Assembly: GCA_963669155.1 (NCBI GenBank)
Contig: OZ022579.1
Coordinates: 19,432,398 to 19,496,397 of the forward strand
DNA: 64,000 nt
Origin: Arbacia lixula
Taxonomy: Eukaryota > Echinodermata > Echinoidea > Arbacioida > Arbaciidae
Direction of reading: 5' to 3'
Under the pieces are notes generated by a model, which saw only the letters and a program-made list of their open reading frames with translations, searched no databases and was not told the DNA's origin. Below are positions 41,610-50,700 of this stretch, piece after piece; the stretch's first letter is position 1; each line of letters starts with the position of its first letter. Both the position numbers and the translations under genes were made by a program.

Positions 41610-44600
41610 ACGGACAGACAAGGAAAACATCTATTATCTACCGGCTGGCAGGGGGGGGGGGGCTACACATTAAAAATCTTGAAATAGACACCCTCCTGAG
41701 CCATGTAAGGTATTGTACCCAAATATGGAAAAAGAACTTCACAAGGGCTTTTTTTGACATTGAGTGGGCTAAATCACACAGAGCTCCCGTGTATTATTTT
41801 TTTCTCCACTGCACACAAAGTAATCTCAAAGATGTAGTGTCCAATCATACCTCTTTCAGCCGTCTCAACGTCACAGCAATGAAGTAGCGTACTGTCGTCC
41901 TTAGCTCTCTAACAAACTCTTCATCCTTACTGATCGACTCACTGAAAGAAAAAGCACATTCATGTCCATGTAATCTTCGTTTAGCTAAATTACTCATTCA
42001 TTCACCTATGTTTTTTCCTGTCTTCTTTTACTAGGGTAGCCCTGTCAGAGGTCAAAGCACTGTTCTCCCCAGGGGCCTTGGGTTCATCAAACAACAAACA
42101 TAACATAGAAAAATCATGATAATTAGATATAACATTTTCTTATAAATATAAAACTCTTACTATTCAAGTAATGGATAGGGAAGGAGCCTATACACTAGCT
42201 CTCACTTAAATCTCTGTATTACAAGTTAAATCCAGAAAATATGACAAAAAGGACTAACAGAAACAGTCATGCTATTTTCATCAATACAATCATTTTGTCT
42301 CTCCACAAAACATTCAATTATTTGAATAAACCTTTATGCCATGAATAAATACATGTTGTATTTGGATTTGTAGATAGCTTATAATCCATGGGAACTACAA
42401 TAGAAACAGGCAGTTAGCTATAAGCATTGCAGCTGTTGCTATGACAAGCCTTTATATCATAAAACATTAACATAAAATGGGTCCGCTTGGTCAGTATGCA
42501 AGTTTTAAATGGCACATGATATACACTATACAGAGTCAAATCCTAGATAATGTACACATCATGTGCTACTTAATATTTATAACAAATATGTCAAAATAAT
42601 ATTCCACCCCATAAACATTTATACCTCAAATATACTGTCTGAACAAATTTGAGGTAAAGTTAAAATTCCTTCCCATTTGTACCTTACCTTCAACTTAACC
42701 CTAATACTCCCGGGGGGGGGGGGGGGGGGCCATTATGGCCTGTCGAACTTTTGTCGGTGCTTCCTAACGCCTCAATATTTCGAAACGACATTTCTTCACT
42801 TTTTTCTCTGATCCTTCCCGCACATTTTGATACCAAATTTATGGCGATCGGACCTACCGTGCGGGTGTCAGATTACGTTTACCGAACACATGTCATTGAA
42901 ATTTCGCTATTTCTCTATATGACTGTGTATAACCCTATGGATGAAATCAGGAGCTTTTCCAATTCATTTAAATACTTTTCTAATAAGTGTTATCATTGTT
43001 TCACATATTTTTGAGCAATATAAAATGAAATGTGGTTGTAATTTTGTCAAATAGCAAAAGACACTTGACGAAAAACAAAGAAATACATAAGAAAATTGAA
43101 AAACAATAAAATACATAAGAAATAATTACCACAACCTATCTTTTTCTTTCAAGAATTGATGAGGGAGTTATGGAAGACATTTGTACCAAAAATTGCTATT
43201 CCTGAGGCTTTATTTAGTGAGAAATACCATAATCTATGATTTCTCGCATAAATTAGCATAAATTAATTAGTTAAAAAAAAATATAAGGACTTTCGAAAAT
43301 TTAGCTATACAACTTTGTACATTACATAATTCTGTACCCTTGTGCAAAATTTTGAGGCAATCGGGCGACCCATGGCTGAAATCTCCCCCCCCCCGGTAAT
43401 AACAAGCTTTGAAATACCCCGGGAGTATTAGGGTTAACACATATGTATTTACATGCCTACTGTATGTAATAATGTACAATTAAGTGCCCTTAATAACAGT
43501 TTAATATGCTTGTCATCGTTACATTACGCATATCATGTATACCTGTGAATTGTCACTGTTGTCACTCATCATGAAGACCTACGTCTGAAATGTTGAGACA
43601 ATCATTCTTCTCTGGCGTATTCATTACTTCATATTTTTGCATCTACATCGTCATTGCCATCGCAACCTCATCAATTCTTCTTTATTTGACTGCTTTCAGT
43701 TTATATTGTATTAATAAACATTCAACTTCTTCTTACTTGTACCACGAGTAGACATAATCTCTGAATACCAGCTCCAGGAACTACACAAATGAAAGAAAAG
43801 TCAAATTTTGTGAAAGGTTAGAAATTAATATTGTGTCTTTATTTTGTGTTAGCTATCTACTGACAATGCTCAAGAAAATTAATTGCTGTGTCAATAGAGC
43901 AGAGGATCACAAAAACATGACAAAAAAAAAAGTCATCACACTTAATTGGAATTTTCTTTGAAAAACCATGTTGCGCAATGTTTGTGATACATGTACCGGT
44001 AATAAAAGAAAATGCTAAAAAAAAATGTCTAAAAGTTAGGTTGGTTTAATGTGATATTGTATTATGGTACACTACTTGCACTTTGAAAGAATAATGATGG
44101 ATACGCAGTAACGTTTTGCAATCATTTTTAACTCTCTTACTGCCATTGGCATGAAGATGTGCAATAAGTCAATGGGGTTTTCAAAGCCTGGTAATGAGAA
44201 GTTTAAACAAAATTGTACTCTGCTTACCTCAGACAATGCATCATCCACTCTCTTAGGGATGTATAAATCAATCCAAGGCTGGTAGTTGGTATGGTACAAT
44301 TCTCCTCTGAAAGAATAGAAACACAGTGATAGTAATTCATAGGGAAATAAGTTACATTCAATTATAACAAATATGGAATGCATATCAAACCATGGCTGTG
44401 TTTTAGACTGAAAGTGGACATGACTGAAAAAAATCCAGATTTTGCTGTGTAGTGCATTATGAGATGATTTTCCTTTCGTGGAGTGTACAGAATTGCAGTT
44501 TTATATCAAAAGCACCACAAAGTGACTAAAACAAGTTGCTTGATGATGCCATACCTGTGCCTGTTACAGTGGTCGTCTCCACAGACGGGGCATCTCCCGT

Positions 44601-45813
44601 GGTACGCGTCTCTGAGAGAGGACTTCTTGACTCCGGGCAGCTTCTTCCTATCAATCATCCAGAGCAGGTTGGGGAGGCTGGAGACCCGCTTGAACAGGAC
44701 ATGGAATGTGGCAACCCCCGCAAGGCTGGACCACACAATCAGGAACAGCGGCAGGAATCTAATGAGGGGAAACAAAAGAAATATAACCATCATACACACA
44801 TTTCCACTTGGCTACTAATTACAATACTTTAAGAAAGTGATTTATCAAAATTCACTAAGTAAGCAAAGGCCAAAGCGGTACGGAAAAGCACCCAGCATCA
44901 TCCACAACACAGATCAGATTTTCACTTCACTACAAAATAGCATCTTTTATCACAATATATTACATATATATAGTGAGTTACATGTATTATAAAAAATAAT
45001 TCAACCGTCCGCAGAGTTAAATAAAATCTCCTAAAATGGAAATCACTCATGACTAGTGAAGGGCATGTTGGTAGATTGAACTTAAATAGGACAGGATAGC
45101 ACTTTTGAAGGGAAAAAAACATGTAATTTGTTAAAAACTGTGGAAAAGAAAAGAACATAAGAACTTCCCTCACAATTACAAGACTGGAAACTGACTTAAT
45201 TTGAGCACACATCAATAATGTAGGGATGTATACATTATGTTTCAGATGTTTCAAAAGGGGGAGCTTTTCACTTTTCCTGAAAAGATTTATTAAACTTTGA
45301 CTGGAAGATTTCATACACATACTAGTTACGGTATATTGCCAATTCCTACCAAGTTTCATGATGTTTCTACAAGGCCCAGGGCTCCGACTTGACTCTGACT
45401 TGGAGTGGAGTTTAATCTAGAACGAAAAATCAGTCTCTGTAGGACATCGGATCCGCTGAGATTGCATCTGGCTCCTCTGAACGCCCAATCTATCTACTCG
45501 GGAGGTATGTCCACAAATGTAATTTCGATTAAAGAATGCCCCGTATGAGACGTTTATTCCTGTCTAAGTTTAATCGAGACTGTGTCTGTGATTTTTAAAT
45601 GTACACATCACAATTTTCCATTAGTGGGACTATGATGCACTGTACGTTTGCATTTACATTTAGTCTAGACCTCTGAGGCTCTACATCTGATTGAACTTTT
45701 TACCTGTAAAATATGAGAGTGAAGGCCGCCAGTATACCGAGAATTGTTGAATAGAGTGGTTTTTGCCGCAAGAGAAGCAAAATGTCATCGAACAATACGT
45801 TCAAATCTGCCAT
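14356..45813 (-). CDS. SNX14: Sorting nexin 14, complete coding region (30 exons)
   Basis: ER-membrane sorting nexin. In vertebrates SNX14 works at ER-lipid droplet contacts and in lipid metabolism. Exons in transcript order: 45704-45813, 44555-44758, 44228-44306, 43737-43780, 41851-41941, 40978-41062, 40066-40222, 39036-39111, 38479-38523, 38069-38152, 36744-36858, 36290-36445, 35542-35599, 34984-35050, 34387-34442, 26071-26209, 25425-25636, 24774-24823, 24201-24301, 23416-23518, 23060-23100, 22593-22663, 20822-20867, 19553-19682, 18832-18925, 18420-18490, 16968-17063, 15770-15861, 14919-14978, 14356-14397. They total 2775 bases, i.e. 924 residues plus TAG (human about 946), with every junction in phase. 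Order: N-terminal membrane anchor, PXA, RGS, PX, C-terminal nexin domain. The start is the first ATG of the exon coding the anchor (MADLNVLFDDILLLL). The C-terminus (ELSDEDDDGLASYEEDHY) is acidic and unlike human. No disabling change was seen. Confidence 0.95.
15047..15282. repeat. Foldback MITE, TACACTACAGCTCAAAGG family, copy 1
   Basis: The left end TACACTACAGCTCAAAGGAA is mirrored by the right end near 15260-15282, and the body pairs through AGCATGAAACATGATGCTTT and AAAGCATCATGTTTCATGCT. The second copy is at 59709-59939. TA at the borders would fit a Tc1/mariner-type target site, but this is only suggestive. It lies in the last-but-one region of SNX14, intron 28. Confidence 0.88.
15631..15691 (-). 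pseudogene. Partial tandem copy of SNX14 exon 28 3' end
   Basis: About 61 bases repeat the last part of exon 28 (DGCKIMFDALQYPKLNKQ, one residue different from the real exon's DGCKIVFDALQY) plus the splice donor GTAGGCA. The copy's donor lies 132 bases from the real donor, separated by a C-rich tract (15721-15753). The exon's upstream half and acceptor are not copied. Confidence 0.85.
16352..16801. repeat. 38-bp minisatellite with 114-bp higher-order units
   Basis: About 11.8 copies of a 38-base unit (CATACTTGAACTAAATGTTG then AATCCCTGAAATGATCTC). Three unit types recur in the fixed order B-C-D three times, so the higher-order period is 114 bases. Because 38 is not a multiple of three while 114 is, the array stays open in more than one minus-strand frame, giving artefact frames of about 140 codons. 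It lies in SNX14 intron 27. Confidence 0.95.
17902..18400. repeat. Foldback MITE in SNX14 intron 26
   Basis: Left arm blocks CCTTCTCACTCCGAC, AATTCTCTCTATCACATATA and ATATCACTTC are answered in reverse order by AAGTGATCAG, TATATGTGATAGGGAGAATT and GACTGAGAGG. Inner parts carry ACTTCCGG and CCGGAAGT. No coding frame is seen. Arm identity is moderate, so this is an older copy. Confidence 0.75.
20108..20434. repeat. Composite foldback with tRNA-like arms
   Basis: The outer parts (GATTTTAGTGAAAGGGCTTC at the left, GGTGTATGCCTAAAAAAATT at the right) belong to the family at 22141-22311. Inside, 20195-20225 (TGGAACCAGACGGGATATGA and on) is the reverse complement of 20319-20348, which carries a textbook Pol III B box GGTTCAAATCC (20326-20336) preceded by a box A-like TAGCTTGCGTGGTTAAG. 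It could be a tRNA-derived SINE inserted in a MITE, or two head-to-head SINE ends. Confidence 0.65.
21159..21857. repeat. TTAA-bounded element with TTAACTCTTAGCCCGC ends
   Basis: TTAACTCTTAGCCCGC at the left faces GCGGGCAAAGAGTTAA at the right, 699 bases in all, with no substantial open frame. TTAA borders fit a piggyBac-type target. It lies in SNX14 intron 22. Smaller TTAA-bounded sequences of similar style occur at 50163-50252 and 59281-59370. Confidence 0.75.
22141..22311. repeat. Palindromic MITE, AGGCATACACC family
   Basis: ACAAAGAAATTCTAGGCATA at the left mirrors TATGCCTAAAATTTCTTTGT at the right, and AAGGATAGCGTGCTCCAT is mirrored by ATGGAGCACGCTATCCTT. The extra right flank (AGAAAGCCCTTCCACTAAAA) matches the left flank of the 20108-20434 element in reverse. 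Confidence 0.85.
22593..26209 (-). CDS. SNX14: SNX14 exons 16-22: linker and PX domain
   Basis: Exon 16 codes the linker with KLGSKIKGVFKGQTDGE, close to human RIGSKIKGVFKSTTMEG. Exons 17-20 code the PX domain: LSAWRVSIPRIEMRQEG, VVVFIINIQRVDVREGD, NSWQVERRYHEFYALEQKLR (the RRY-type phosphoinositide-side motif), and CQLPVRRPFGSKSHEFMEKK. Exons 21 and 22 give GKFVRSVSTKVIKE and RGQHLEPFLQTFLTSVESPK. Exon 17's 3' end with its donor is present three times in tandem; the innermost copy is the one in phase with the rest of the exon. Confidence 0.93.
22952..22992 (+). repeat. (CT)n microsatellite
   Basis: TCTCTCTC run in SNX14 intron 21. The surrounding intron to 23405 is strongly strand-asymmetric: CT-rich on plus before the exon at 23060-23100 and GA-rich after it. 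This produces long spurious frames. Confidence 0.9.
23830..24130 (+). repeat. GAGA-rich low-complexity tract
   Basis: GAGAGAAAGAGAGATAGAG-type sequence fills SNX14 intron 19 up to about 70 bases before exon 19. On the transcribed (minus) strand it is a polypyrimidine tract. Frames of 60-180 codons across it are low-complexity artefacts. Confidence 0.9.
25126..25425 (-). repeat. Tandem copies of SNX14 exon 17 3' end and donor
   Basis: A 132-133 base unit is present three times. The real exon end is the copy whose donor is at 25423-25424; the two extra copies have donors at 25291-25292 and about 25158-25159. Each extra copy repeats exon sequence coding roughly INIQRIDVREGDGEKNSWQV and then AG|GTAGGTTCC. 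The spacer in each unit is a C-rich tract on plus (CCCCTCCTTTCCCCCCTCCC), so G-rich in the transcript. No acceptor precedes the extra copies, so they look like decoy donors, not exons. Confidence 0.93.
27850..27968. repeat. Short palindromic MITE
   Basis: GCCTGAGTTCAACGTCACAG and TGATTGCAATCA at the left are mirrored by TGATTGCAATCAGCTGTGAC and GTTGATCTCAGGC at the right, with a central TGCAGTCAGACTGCA palindrome. About 120 bases and no coding content. Confidence 0.88.
30462..30550. repeat. 90-bp imperfect palindrome
   Basis: AAATATAAAATTATCC and GTGCAGGTCTATTTC at the left face GAAATAAACCTGCAC and GGATAATCTTATATTT at the right, around a GGCCTTCGGCC centre. It could be a very short MITE. A transcript of it would fold into a strong hairpin. 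Confidence 0.85.
33825..34196. repeat. TTAA-bounded foldback MITE, copy 2
   Basis: Same family and length as 13908-14280: TTAAAGGGCATATACTGTAC at the left and GTACAGTATACTCCCTTTAA at the right, with centre GTTCGGGCCGAAC. It lies in SNX14 intron 15 only about 190 bases from exon 15. Copies differ at a modest number of sites, so the family is not freshly active here. Confidence 0.9.
34984..36858 (-). CDS. SNX14: SNX14 exons 11-14: RGS domain
   Basis: The four exons code the RGS-like helical domain (residues about 326-457). Seen: FLQFMRREGALNLLQFCLTV, EDFNRRSLVPDMTDQQKQDL, EARELYNLYFAPDAMDRINF, VRMRKTLTLFRAYEYVFSLL, then STYCPLFHHSEE. It aligns without gaps worth noting to human [20 protein letters not shown] and its continuation. 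Whether it still binds a G-alpha subunit cannot be judged from sequence alone. Confidence 0.92.
35200..35525. repeat. Possible MITE end with TTAAAGGGAAAGG
   Basis: Reading the minus strand, TTAAAGGGAAAGGCCACCCT starts here in the style of the TTAAAGGGATWGTRCACCC element at 4609, but the body differs. The far end was not found. A weak call. Confidence 0.35.
37537..37696. repeat. Foldback MITE, TTGCATAAAACTTACC family, copy 3
   Basis: ATTGCATAAAACTTACCATT at the left is mirrored by AATGGTAAGTTTTATGCAAC at the right. Inner GCCATCAATGGCAACTACCA and TTGCCATTGATAGCAGAGTT also pair. It is the best-preserved family member here, in SNX14 intron 10. Confidence 0.9.
37830..38045. repeat. Shorter relative of the 216-643 foldback
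   Basis: Shares ATAGATTATCGAAATG, ACTGGTTCTA, GCTGTGATCACAGC, CTAGACAATGTTAGACCAGT and GTTTAGAACCAGAAACCTGC with the first element, the last continuing into TGGATATGA and ACACCACTTT. The end lies beside the donor of SNX14 exon 10 (38069). Confidence 0.8.
38069..41941 (-). CDS. SNX14: SNX14 exons 5-10: PXA domain
   Basis: The six exons code the PX-associated domain. Seen: SISKDEEFVRELRTTVRYF, VDLPTVILDKLIKAGLSHLD, YGSHLHVAARNRHAELEYIR followed by LCDLLFPFIVPKEP, then FLRELLSRSLIMPGMDVIAN and DVVNKILEVFFDEEP. Human has [28 protein letters not shown] at the same place. In related nexins this domain, with the C-terminal nexin domain, is thought to form a lipid-transfer unit. A partial copy of the exon 7 start lies upstream in intron 6 (40664-40790). 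Confidence 0.92.
38694..38807. repeat. MITE, CAGGGCCC / GATTGATATCAATC family
   Basis: CAGGGCCCTGTTTTATAAAG faces CTTTACAGACAGGGCCCTGG, with GTTGTGATTGACCTGAATCG and TTACGATTGATATCAATCGC inside. It lies in SNX14 intron 8. Confidence 0.85.
39325..39454. repeat. MITE, GATTGATATCAATC family, diverged copy
   Basis: AGCCCTTTCTTCTAAAGAAT at the left and TCTTTGTAAGACGAAAGCC at the right, with AATTGCAATTGATTACAACT and ACTTGCGATTGGTTCAGGTC inside. It lies in SNX14 intron 7. Confidence 0.7.
39826..40019. repeat. MITE, GTATCACAAAGAG subtype
   Basis: GGGGTCCGTATCACAAAGAG at the left faces CTCTTTGTGATACGGGGCCC at the right. The inside has TACGATTGATATCGATTGTA. It is longer than its relatives and sits about 45 bases from exon 7's donor in SNX14 intron 7. 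Confidence 0.85.
40664..40790 (-). pseudogene. Tandem copy of SNX14 exon 7 5' end and acceptor
   Basis: Repeats 40178-40300 at an offset of 486 bases. On the minus strand it has the acceptor TCCTTGCAG and then exon-like sequence coding AQCSADIQDLTIKQY, where the real exon has ARWGADIQDLTLKQY, and then reaches a stop. It lies upstream of real exon 7 in intron 6, so it is a decoy acceptor. The intron part of the repeat (TCAAGATTATAGCTTATA) is also shared. Confidence 0.88.
41470..41605 (+). repeat. (GA)n microsatellite
   Basis: A GAGAGAGA run with a few GTGT and GATA interruptions in SNX14 intron 5, close to a G11 run at 41650. Long frames across it are artefacts. Confidence 0.95.
42695..43437. 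mobile_element. TTAA-bounded MITE with CCCTAATACTCCCGGGG ends
   Basis: TTAACCCTAATACTCCCGGG at the left faces CCCGGGAGTATTAGGGTTAA at the right, 743 bases. TTAA at both borders with CCCT at the start of the terminal repeat is the signature of piggyBac-type DNA transposons. No transposase frame was seen: the longest frame is 87 codons and unrecognised, so this is a non-autonomous copy. It has a G19 run inside the left end and a C run inside the right end. It lies in SNX14 intron 4. Confidence 0.85.
43737..45813 (-). CDS. SNX14: SNX14 exons 1-4: membrane anchor and Cys-rich motif
   Basis: Exon 1 codes MADLNVLFDDILLLL and a hydrophobic stretch LYSTILGILAAFTLIFY (residues about 19-36). Exon 2 continues with a second stretch, FLPLFLIVWSSLAGVATFHV. 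Together they fit the paired N-terminal ER anchor of SNX14. Exon 2 ends with CPVCGDDHCNRHR (about residues 93-105), matching the CAVCGKVKCKRHR position in human. Exon 3 has NYQPWIDLYIPKRVDDALSE, where human has NYQPWLDL. Exon 4 is only 44 bases (FLELVFRDYVYSWY). These anchor the identity as SNX14 rather than SNX13, SNX19 or SNX25. Confidence 0.93.
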
Positions 45814-46620
45814 AATCCCCGAAATTCGTTGGGCTGCGGTCTCTTTTTCTTCTCGCCCAGTAAGTTCATCGCTAGCTTCAATTCCGCTCGCTCTTTAGCT
45901 AGCTTCAATTCCGCTCCTTCGACGTCCGCGGCGATTTTGACCGTCTTGTAATGACAGAATCTCCCGATTTTGTTCTTCCGTGATTTGTTTTCCTTTAAAT
46001 AGTGCCCTCGTTCTTCTTTTTTTTTTTTTTGCGTTCAAAGGTGATAAATCTTCCTGATAGAGATTTAAACAGGTCGATTCCCTCCGGTCTCCCTTGATGT
46101 AGGCCTACTAAATTTCTTTCTCCATTTTTCATTTGTATATATTTTCATATTCCTTCATTTTGCTTTCCCCATTTCGCTTATTTCTTTCTTTCTTTTTTCA
46201 GTAATCAATCCGAACATGTTGATATGCCTGGTCGTTTAACCCTCTATGTCCAAAAATATGCCAAATCAGTCGATCACCACAATATAGGAACATATCAGAA
46301 ATAGTATTTTTGTCTAAATTAAAGATGTACATTTCATAATAGTTTTACATATGCAGCTATGAGCCTTTATTTTCAATCAATATTAGATATTCTTTTAGAA
46401 TTTAAACATTTTATTCACTTTAGGCTCCTACTACGATATTCAATGAATTAAGAGGTTTTATATTTTAATAAATATTACATTTTGCACGAGTCGGTCTCCA
46501 TTTTTATTTTCTTCTTTGTTAATAGACCTATAGCCCTAAAATAGGTTTGTTGTTTGATTTCCTTCGCGCTCATCTTCCTTTCTTTCGGATTATCTGTTCT
46601 TCCCTCTTGCAAAAGTGTTA

Positions 46621-46662
46621 ACCACTGAACTATACCACTACGTAGTGGTATAGTTCAGTGGT
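46621..46662. repeat. Perfect 42-bp palindrome
   Basis: Two exact 21-base arms with no spacer, centred on TACGTA. The left arm starts ACCACTGAACTATACC and the right arm ends GGTATAGTTCAGTGGT. With one extra base, the outer TTAAC/GTTAA also pairs. It shares the CACTGAAC arm with 47291-47315 and 62152-62171. Confidence 0.97.
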
Positions 46663-46923
46663 GTTAACATGCAAGTCTACCTATATACTTTCTTCCCTAG
46701 TTCTCTTTTTTCTCCGTGTGTGTTTATCAGTTAAGCACCTTTCAACTTATACTATAGTTTATAAGTTTGGTTCCAGCTAGAGTGGTAAATCCTGGGTATC
46801 TTCAAGAACTCAAGTACAGTAGGCCTATAGGCCTATGTTAACAAAATGTTATATTTTTCTCATAGATTTACCTTCCCCCAACATGCCTTTGATACTTGTA
46901 CATTGTAATTTGTGCCGCTATCC

Positions 46924-46987
46924 AAAATAAATAGATAAATGAATAAATAGATAAATAAATAAATAAATAAATAGATAAATAAATAGA

Positions 46988-47038
<51 letters not shown>

Positions 47039-47042
47039 ATAT
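46924..47042 (+). repeat. (AAAT)n microsatellite
   Basis: About 30 tetranucleotide units ATAA with a few G and C substitutions (GATA, GAAT). The minus-strand frame over it codes a poly-(YLFI) artefact. Confidence 0.97.
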
Positions 47043-47290
47043 ATACTGCATTACATTGTTGATCTCTTTCATTCTCTCTCACTACACGCACCGTAAATAA
47101 GTTGGCATTAATTAATGGGCCTACAATACTAATTCCAATTTTCATCTTTCCTGTAAGACCGTGACGTAAGCTAGTCTGAATAGTTATTGTCGTTTTTAAA
47201 CTTTCTAACTGTATGTATATACGTCGAGTGTAAATGAGATCGAAACAAATTAATAGCTTGAAATGGATAGCTCCTTCCCCGACCCTCGCC

Positions 47291-47315
47291 CACTGAACTA
47301 GAAACTAGTTCAGTG
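47291..47315. repeat. 25-bp palindrome with CACTGAACTAG arms
   Basis: CACTGAACTAG, spacer AAA, CTAGTTCAGTG. The arms are perfect. It shares the CACTGAAC start of the arm with the 46621-46662 palindrome and lies about 460 bases before the LRR start codon. Confidence 0.95.
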
Positions 47316-47751
47316 CCCTCGCCTCGCCGCTTTTATGCGCCATAATTTTGTTGACGCCCTCTCGAGTTTATTACAGTACATTATCAAGCAATATTGTGAG
47401 TAGAAATTTTAGTCTACTGATAATAATTTATGTTTTTGTGTTTCTCGAATATATTATTCAATTCCATCAGATTTGTATGAATCAATACAATGTTTTGTGA
47501 CACATGAGTTAATTTCTGTTCATATTTTGAAAGATGTGATGTAGATTATGTGCGGATAAATACTCGAGTCAAGCAAACAGTGCAAGTTCTTCAGTCCCAT
47601 TCATTAAATTTTGCGTCTGAAATGAAAGTCGTGATACTGATAGCCTTTTTTTTGTAGGGACAGCTTTAAAGACTTTAACTTCGACTTGTTTTTATCTTTT
47701 CTCTTTTCAACTTCGCAGGTCTTTCTAGTACTTGGGCGTACTCTGAGAACC

Positions 47752-50700
47752 ATGCCTGGTGCTGCTAACGTCCAGCTGTACAGAGACCAAGGAGATGGAG
47801 CGAGGAGAACTGAGACTCCACCACAGTCAATTGATCTGGAGTCACAGGGACTCTCAACATTTGATTTAATATCATTTAGGGTCAACACAACATGTGCCAA
47901 TGTAACTGAGCTCAACTTAAACTACAACAGCTTGTCCAGCTTGCCAAATGACTTTGCCTGTGCCTTCCCACAACTCCAGGTATTGAGTTTGAGTGGAAAT
48001 GACCTGAAGGAGTTGCCCCCATGTATTGGGTGCTTGACAGAACTGGCCAGCTTGACTGTGAATGAGAACGAGATAGCACAACTCCCATTACCTCTGTTTC
48101 ACCTCCCCAAGCTGCTAGAGCTTCATCTGTTGGGGAACCGATTAAAACAGTTGCATCCAGACGTATCTTGCCTTCGCTCCCTAAGGTCATTGACCTTGGA
48201 AGATAATCAGCTCACTGACCTGCCATCCACCTTCGGGGACCTCAAAGGCCTGCAGGTTCTGGAAGCAAGTGAGAACGTCCTGGAATTTCTGCCAAAAAAC
48301 TTCGGAAAGTTGAGCAACCTGTCCATTCTGAACCTCAGCAGGAACAAGCTGATTGAGTTGCCGGATAGCTTCGGAGACCTTCCGTCCCTACAATATGTTG
48401 ACCTCTCTAACAACTACCTCTCAGAACTGAGTCCACAACTCGCATCTGCGTCAAAGACTCTCCTCAAGTTCAGTGCCTCGGACAACCTACTCAAGAAGTT
48501 TCCAGCTTGGATTGGAGAACTCACCAGGATACAGGAACTCTATCTGGGGAACAATTACATTGACCATGAGCTACCAGAGCAGTTCGGAGGGGCCAGTGGC
48601 AGCTCCCTGCGACATATGGATCTAGGGGCCAACTACCTGGACCATCTACCAGAAAGTATTGGACACTTGACGCAGGTTGAGACTCTACATTTTGGTAGCC
48701 ACATCCTGGAAATTGAGAGGAGAGCTTTTCAGAATGGGAACCGTATTACACACCTACCAGAGAGCTTTGGCCAGTTGATGAATTTGAGGTGAATTGAACA
48801 ATCTATATAGAAGGCGCTGAGATATTTCATATTTTCATGTCATATTGTCATGTATGTGACATACATGTAATGCATTTTTTTTCTTTTAGTCAGTACCATT
48901 TTAGGAATATTTCCTTTTTTTTTTATTGTCCTTTGAATATTCTGCTAGATTTTGTAATGCTTTGAAGAGAATAAAGCCAGGAACAAAAGCGGCTCTTACT
49001 CCTTTGAAGTACTGGCCTCTTGACAGAGTATTATCGTAGCACTATATTATGACATTCTCTTGATGTTGTCTTAATCTAGCTTACACATGATCATTCAGTA
49101 TTTCGTACTAACTATTTCAACTTAAATTTCTATTTCATGTGCATCGCCGTCTATTTTACAGACATCTTAGATTAGATGAGAACCAGCTTGGCCGACTTCC
49201 AGAGAGTTTTGGCGATTTGAGGAGCTTGGAGTACGTGGACCTAGGTCAGAACGTCATCAGAGAGCTGCCAGCATCATTTAGCCGCTTGGGTGCCCTCAAG
49301 GTCTGTCTGCTATCCAAGAATCACATCCAGAGGCTGCCCCATGACTTTGGTAACCTGAGAGCCCTGGAGAGGCTTAGGCTCAACACAAACCAGGTATTCA
49401 TTGAATTATTTTATTGATCTGTTAATCCATCCATTCATCCATCCATCCATGTATCCATTCATTCATTCATTCATTCATTCCTCCCTTTCTTCCTTTCTTC
49501 CTTCCTTCCTTCCTTCCTTCATTCCTTCCTTCATTTATTTATTTTTCATTCATTTATTCATTCATTCATTTATTCATTCATCCATCTATTCCTTCATTCA
49601 TTCATTCATTCAATCATTCATTCATTCATTTATTCATTCATTCATTCATTCATTCATTCTTTCATTCATTCATTCATGCTTTCTTCAATCACCCATCAAC
49701 TCACCAACACATTTGCCCATTCATCCATTCACTCATTCAGTAGGCAATTCCTCCATCCATTCTTTTATTCATTCATAATTCCATTCATTCATTTGGTAAC
49801 CTGAAAGCCCTAGTACAATGTAATAATGTACTAATTTTTTTGGAAAATTTAAAATTTCTCAAAAAGATATGCATATTTTTACCTGTGCATTTAATACATC
49901 ATTAGAAACACGTTTTTTTTACCCACATACCCCTATGAAAGAAAAATATTCCTTCATCAAGAACAGAAAAAGCAATTCATGGTGTCATACAGCACACAAC
50001 ATATGGGAGAGCACCTCGCACGTGACGTCACAAAATCAAAACTTCAAACAATCATAACTTTCTTCTCCTTTGACGGACTTTCATCAAACCTTCCCTAATA
50101 TGTTTCTTTCGTGTTTTTGCTTTGAATGAAACCAACTTAATTTCAGGGTGTACTATCCCTTTTAACTCTTAATGTGCCCCTGATACATATTGGCACCAGA
50201 AATACCTGTCGATCCCAATAAACAGCAGTTTGTCTGGCATATAAAGGGTTAACCCAGCCAAATTACAACTCATTAACCATTTGTTGTTTCAGCTGAGAGA
50301 GCTTCCGGAGTCCTTCTGCCAGTTGAGTGAGTTGCAGATCTTGGATCTAGTAGACAACCGCTTGCCAGAGTTTCCTTCCTGCCTCAACCGGCTTACCAAA
50401 CTGGTCAGAGTGGCGCTAGATGATGTACGTACATTTTTGCTGTATGATGACTTTGCCAATTCACCACGTGATGATCGTTGAGTAGACTGTTTGGTTGTTC
50501 TTTTGGAATAGCATTGAATAGAGCTGCTCAGAGAGCGAGTGAGAAAAGAGAGAGAAAAGTGAATGGAGAAGGTGAGTGTCACAGTATTCTCTTGGAGTGG
50601 TTAGCTCTGAAATGAGCTAAAGAGCATTTTAAATAGTAGGGACGATGTGAAGGCTGATATCACCCTAGTGATTATATGTCTTGAATGATTATCAGTTCAC

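Larger units (their letters stand above)
45814..47718. promoter_or_regulatory. Divergent region between SNX14 and the LRR gene
   Basis: About 1.9 kb separates the SNX14 start codon (minus) from the LRR start codon (plus), so both promoters and 5' UTRs probably lie here. Immediately upstream of SNX14 the sequence is more GC- and CpG-rich (GACGTCCGCGGCG near 45921) than the surroundings. No TATA box was identified. It also holds two palindromes (46621-46662, 47291-47315) and an (AAAT)n array (46924-47042). Confidence 0.6.

Noticed and set aside
14356-45813. Assigning the minus-strand gene to SNX13, SNX19 or SNX25
   Set aside because: The Cys motif, NYQPW(I/L)DL, SKIKGVFK linker and the LNKQ(L)xYxLLDI end match SNX14 specifically.
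47686-47751. Longer N-terminus of the LRR protein starting at 47686
   Set aside because: It begins with TTG and crosses a good splice acceptor (TTCAACTTCGCAG). The ATG at 47752 is the better start.
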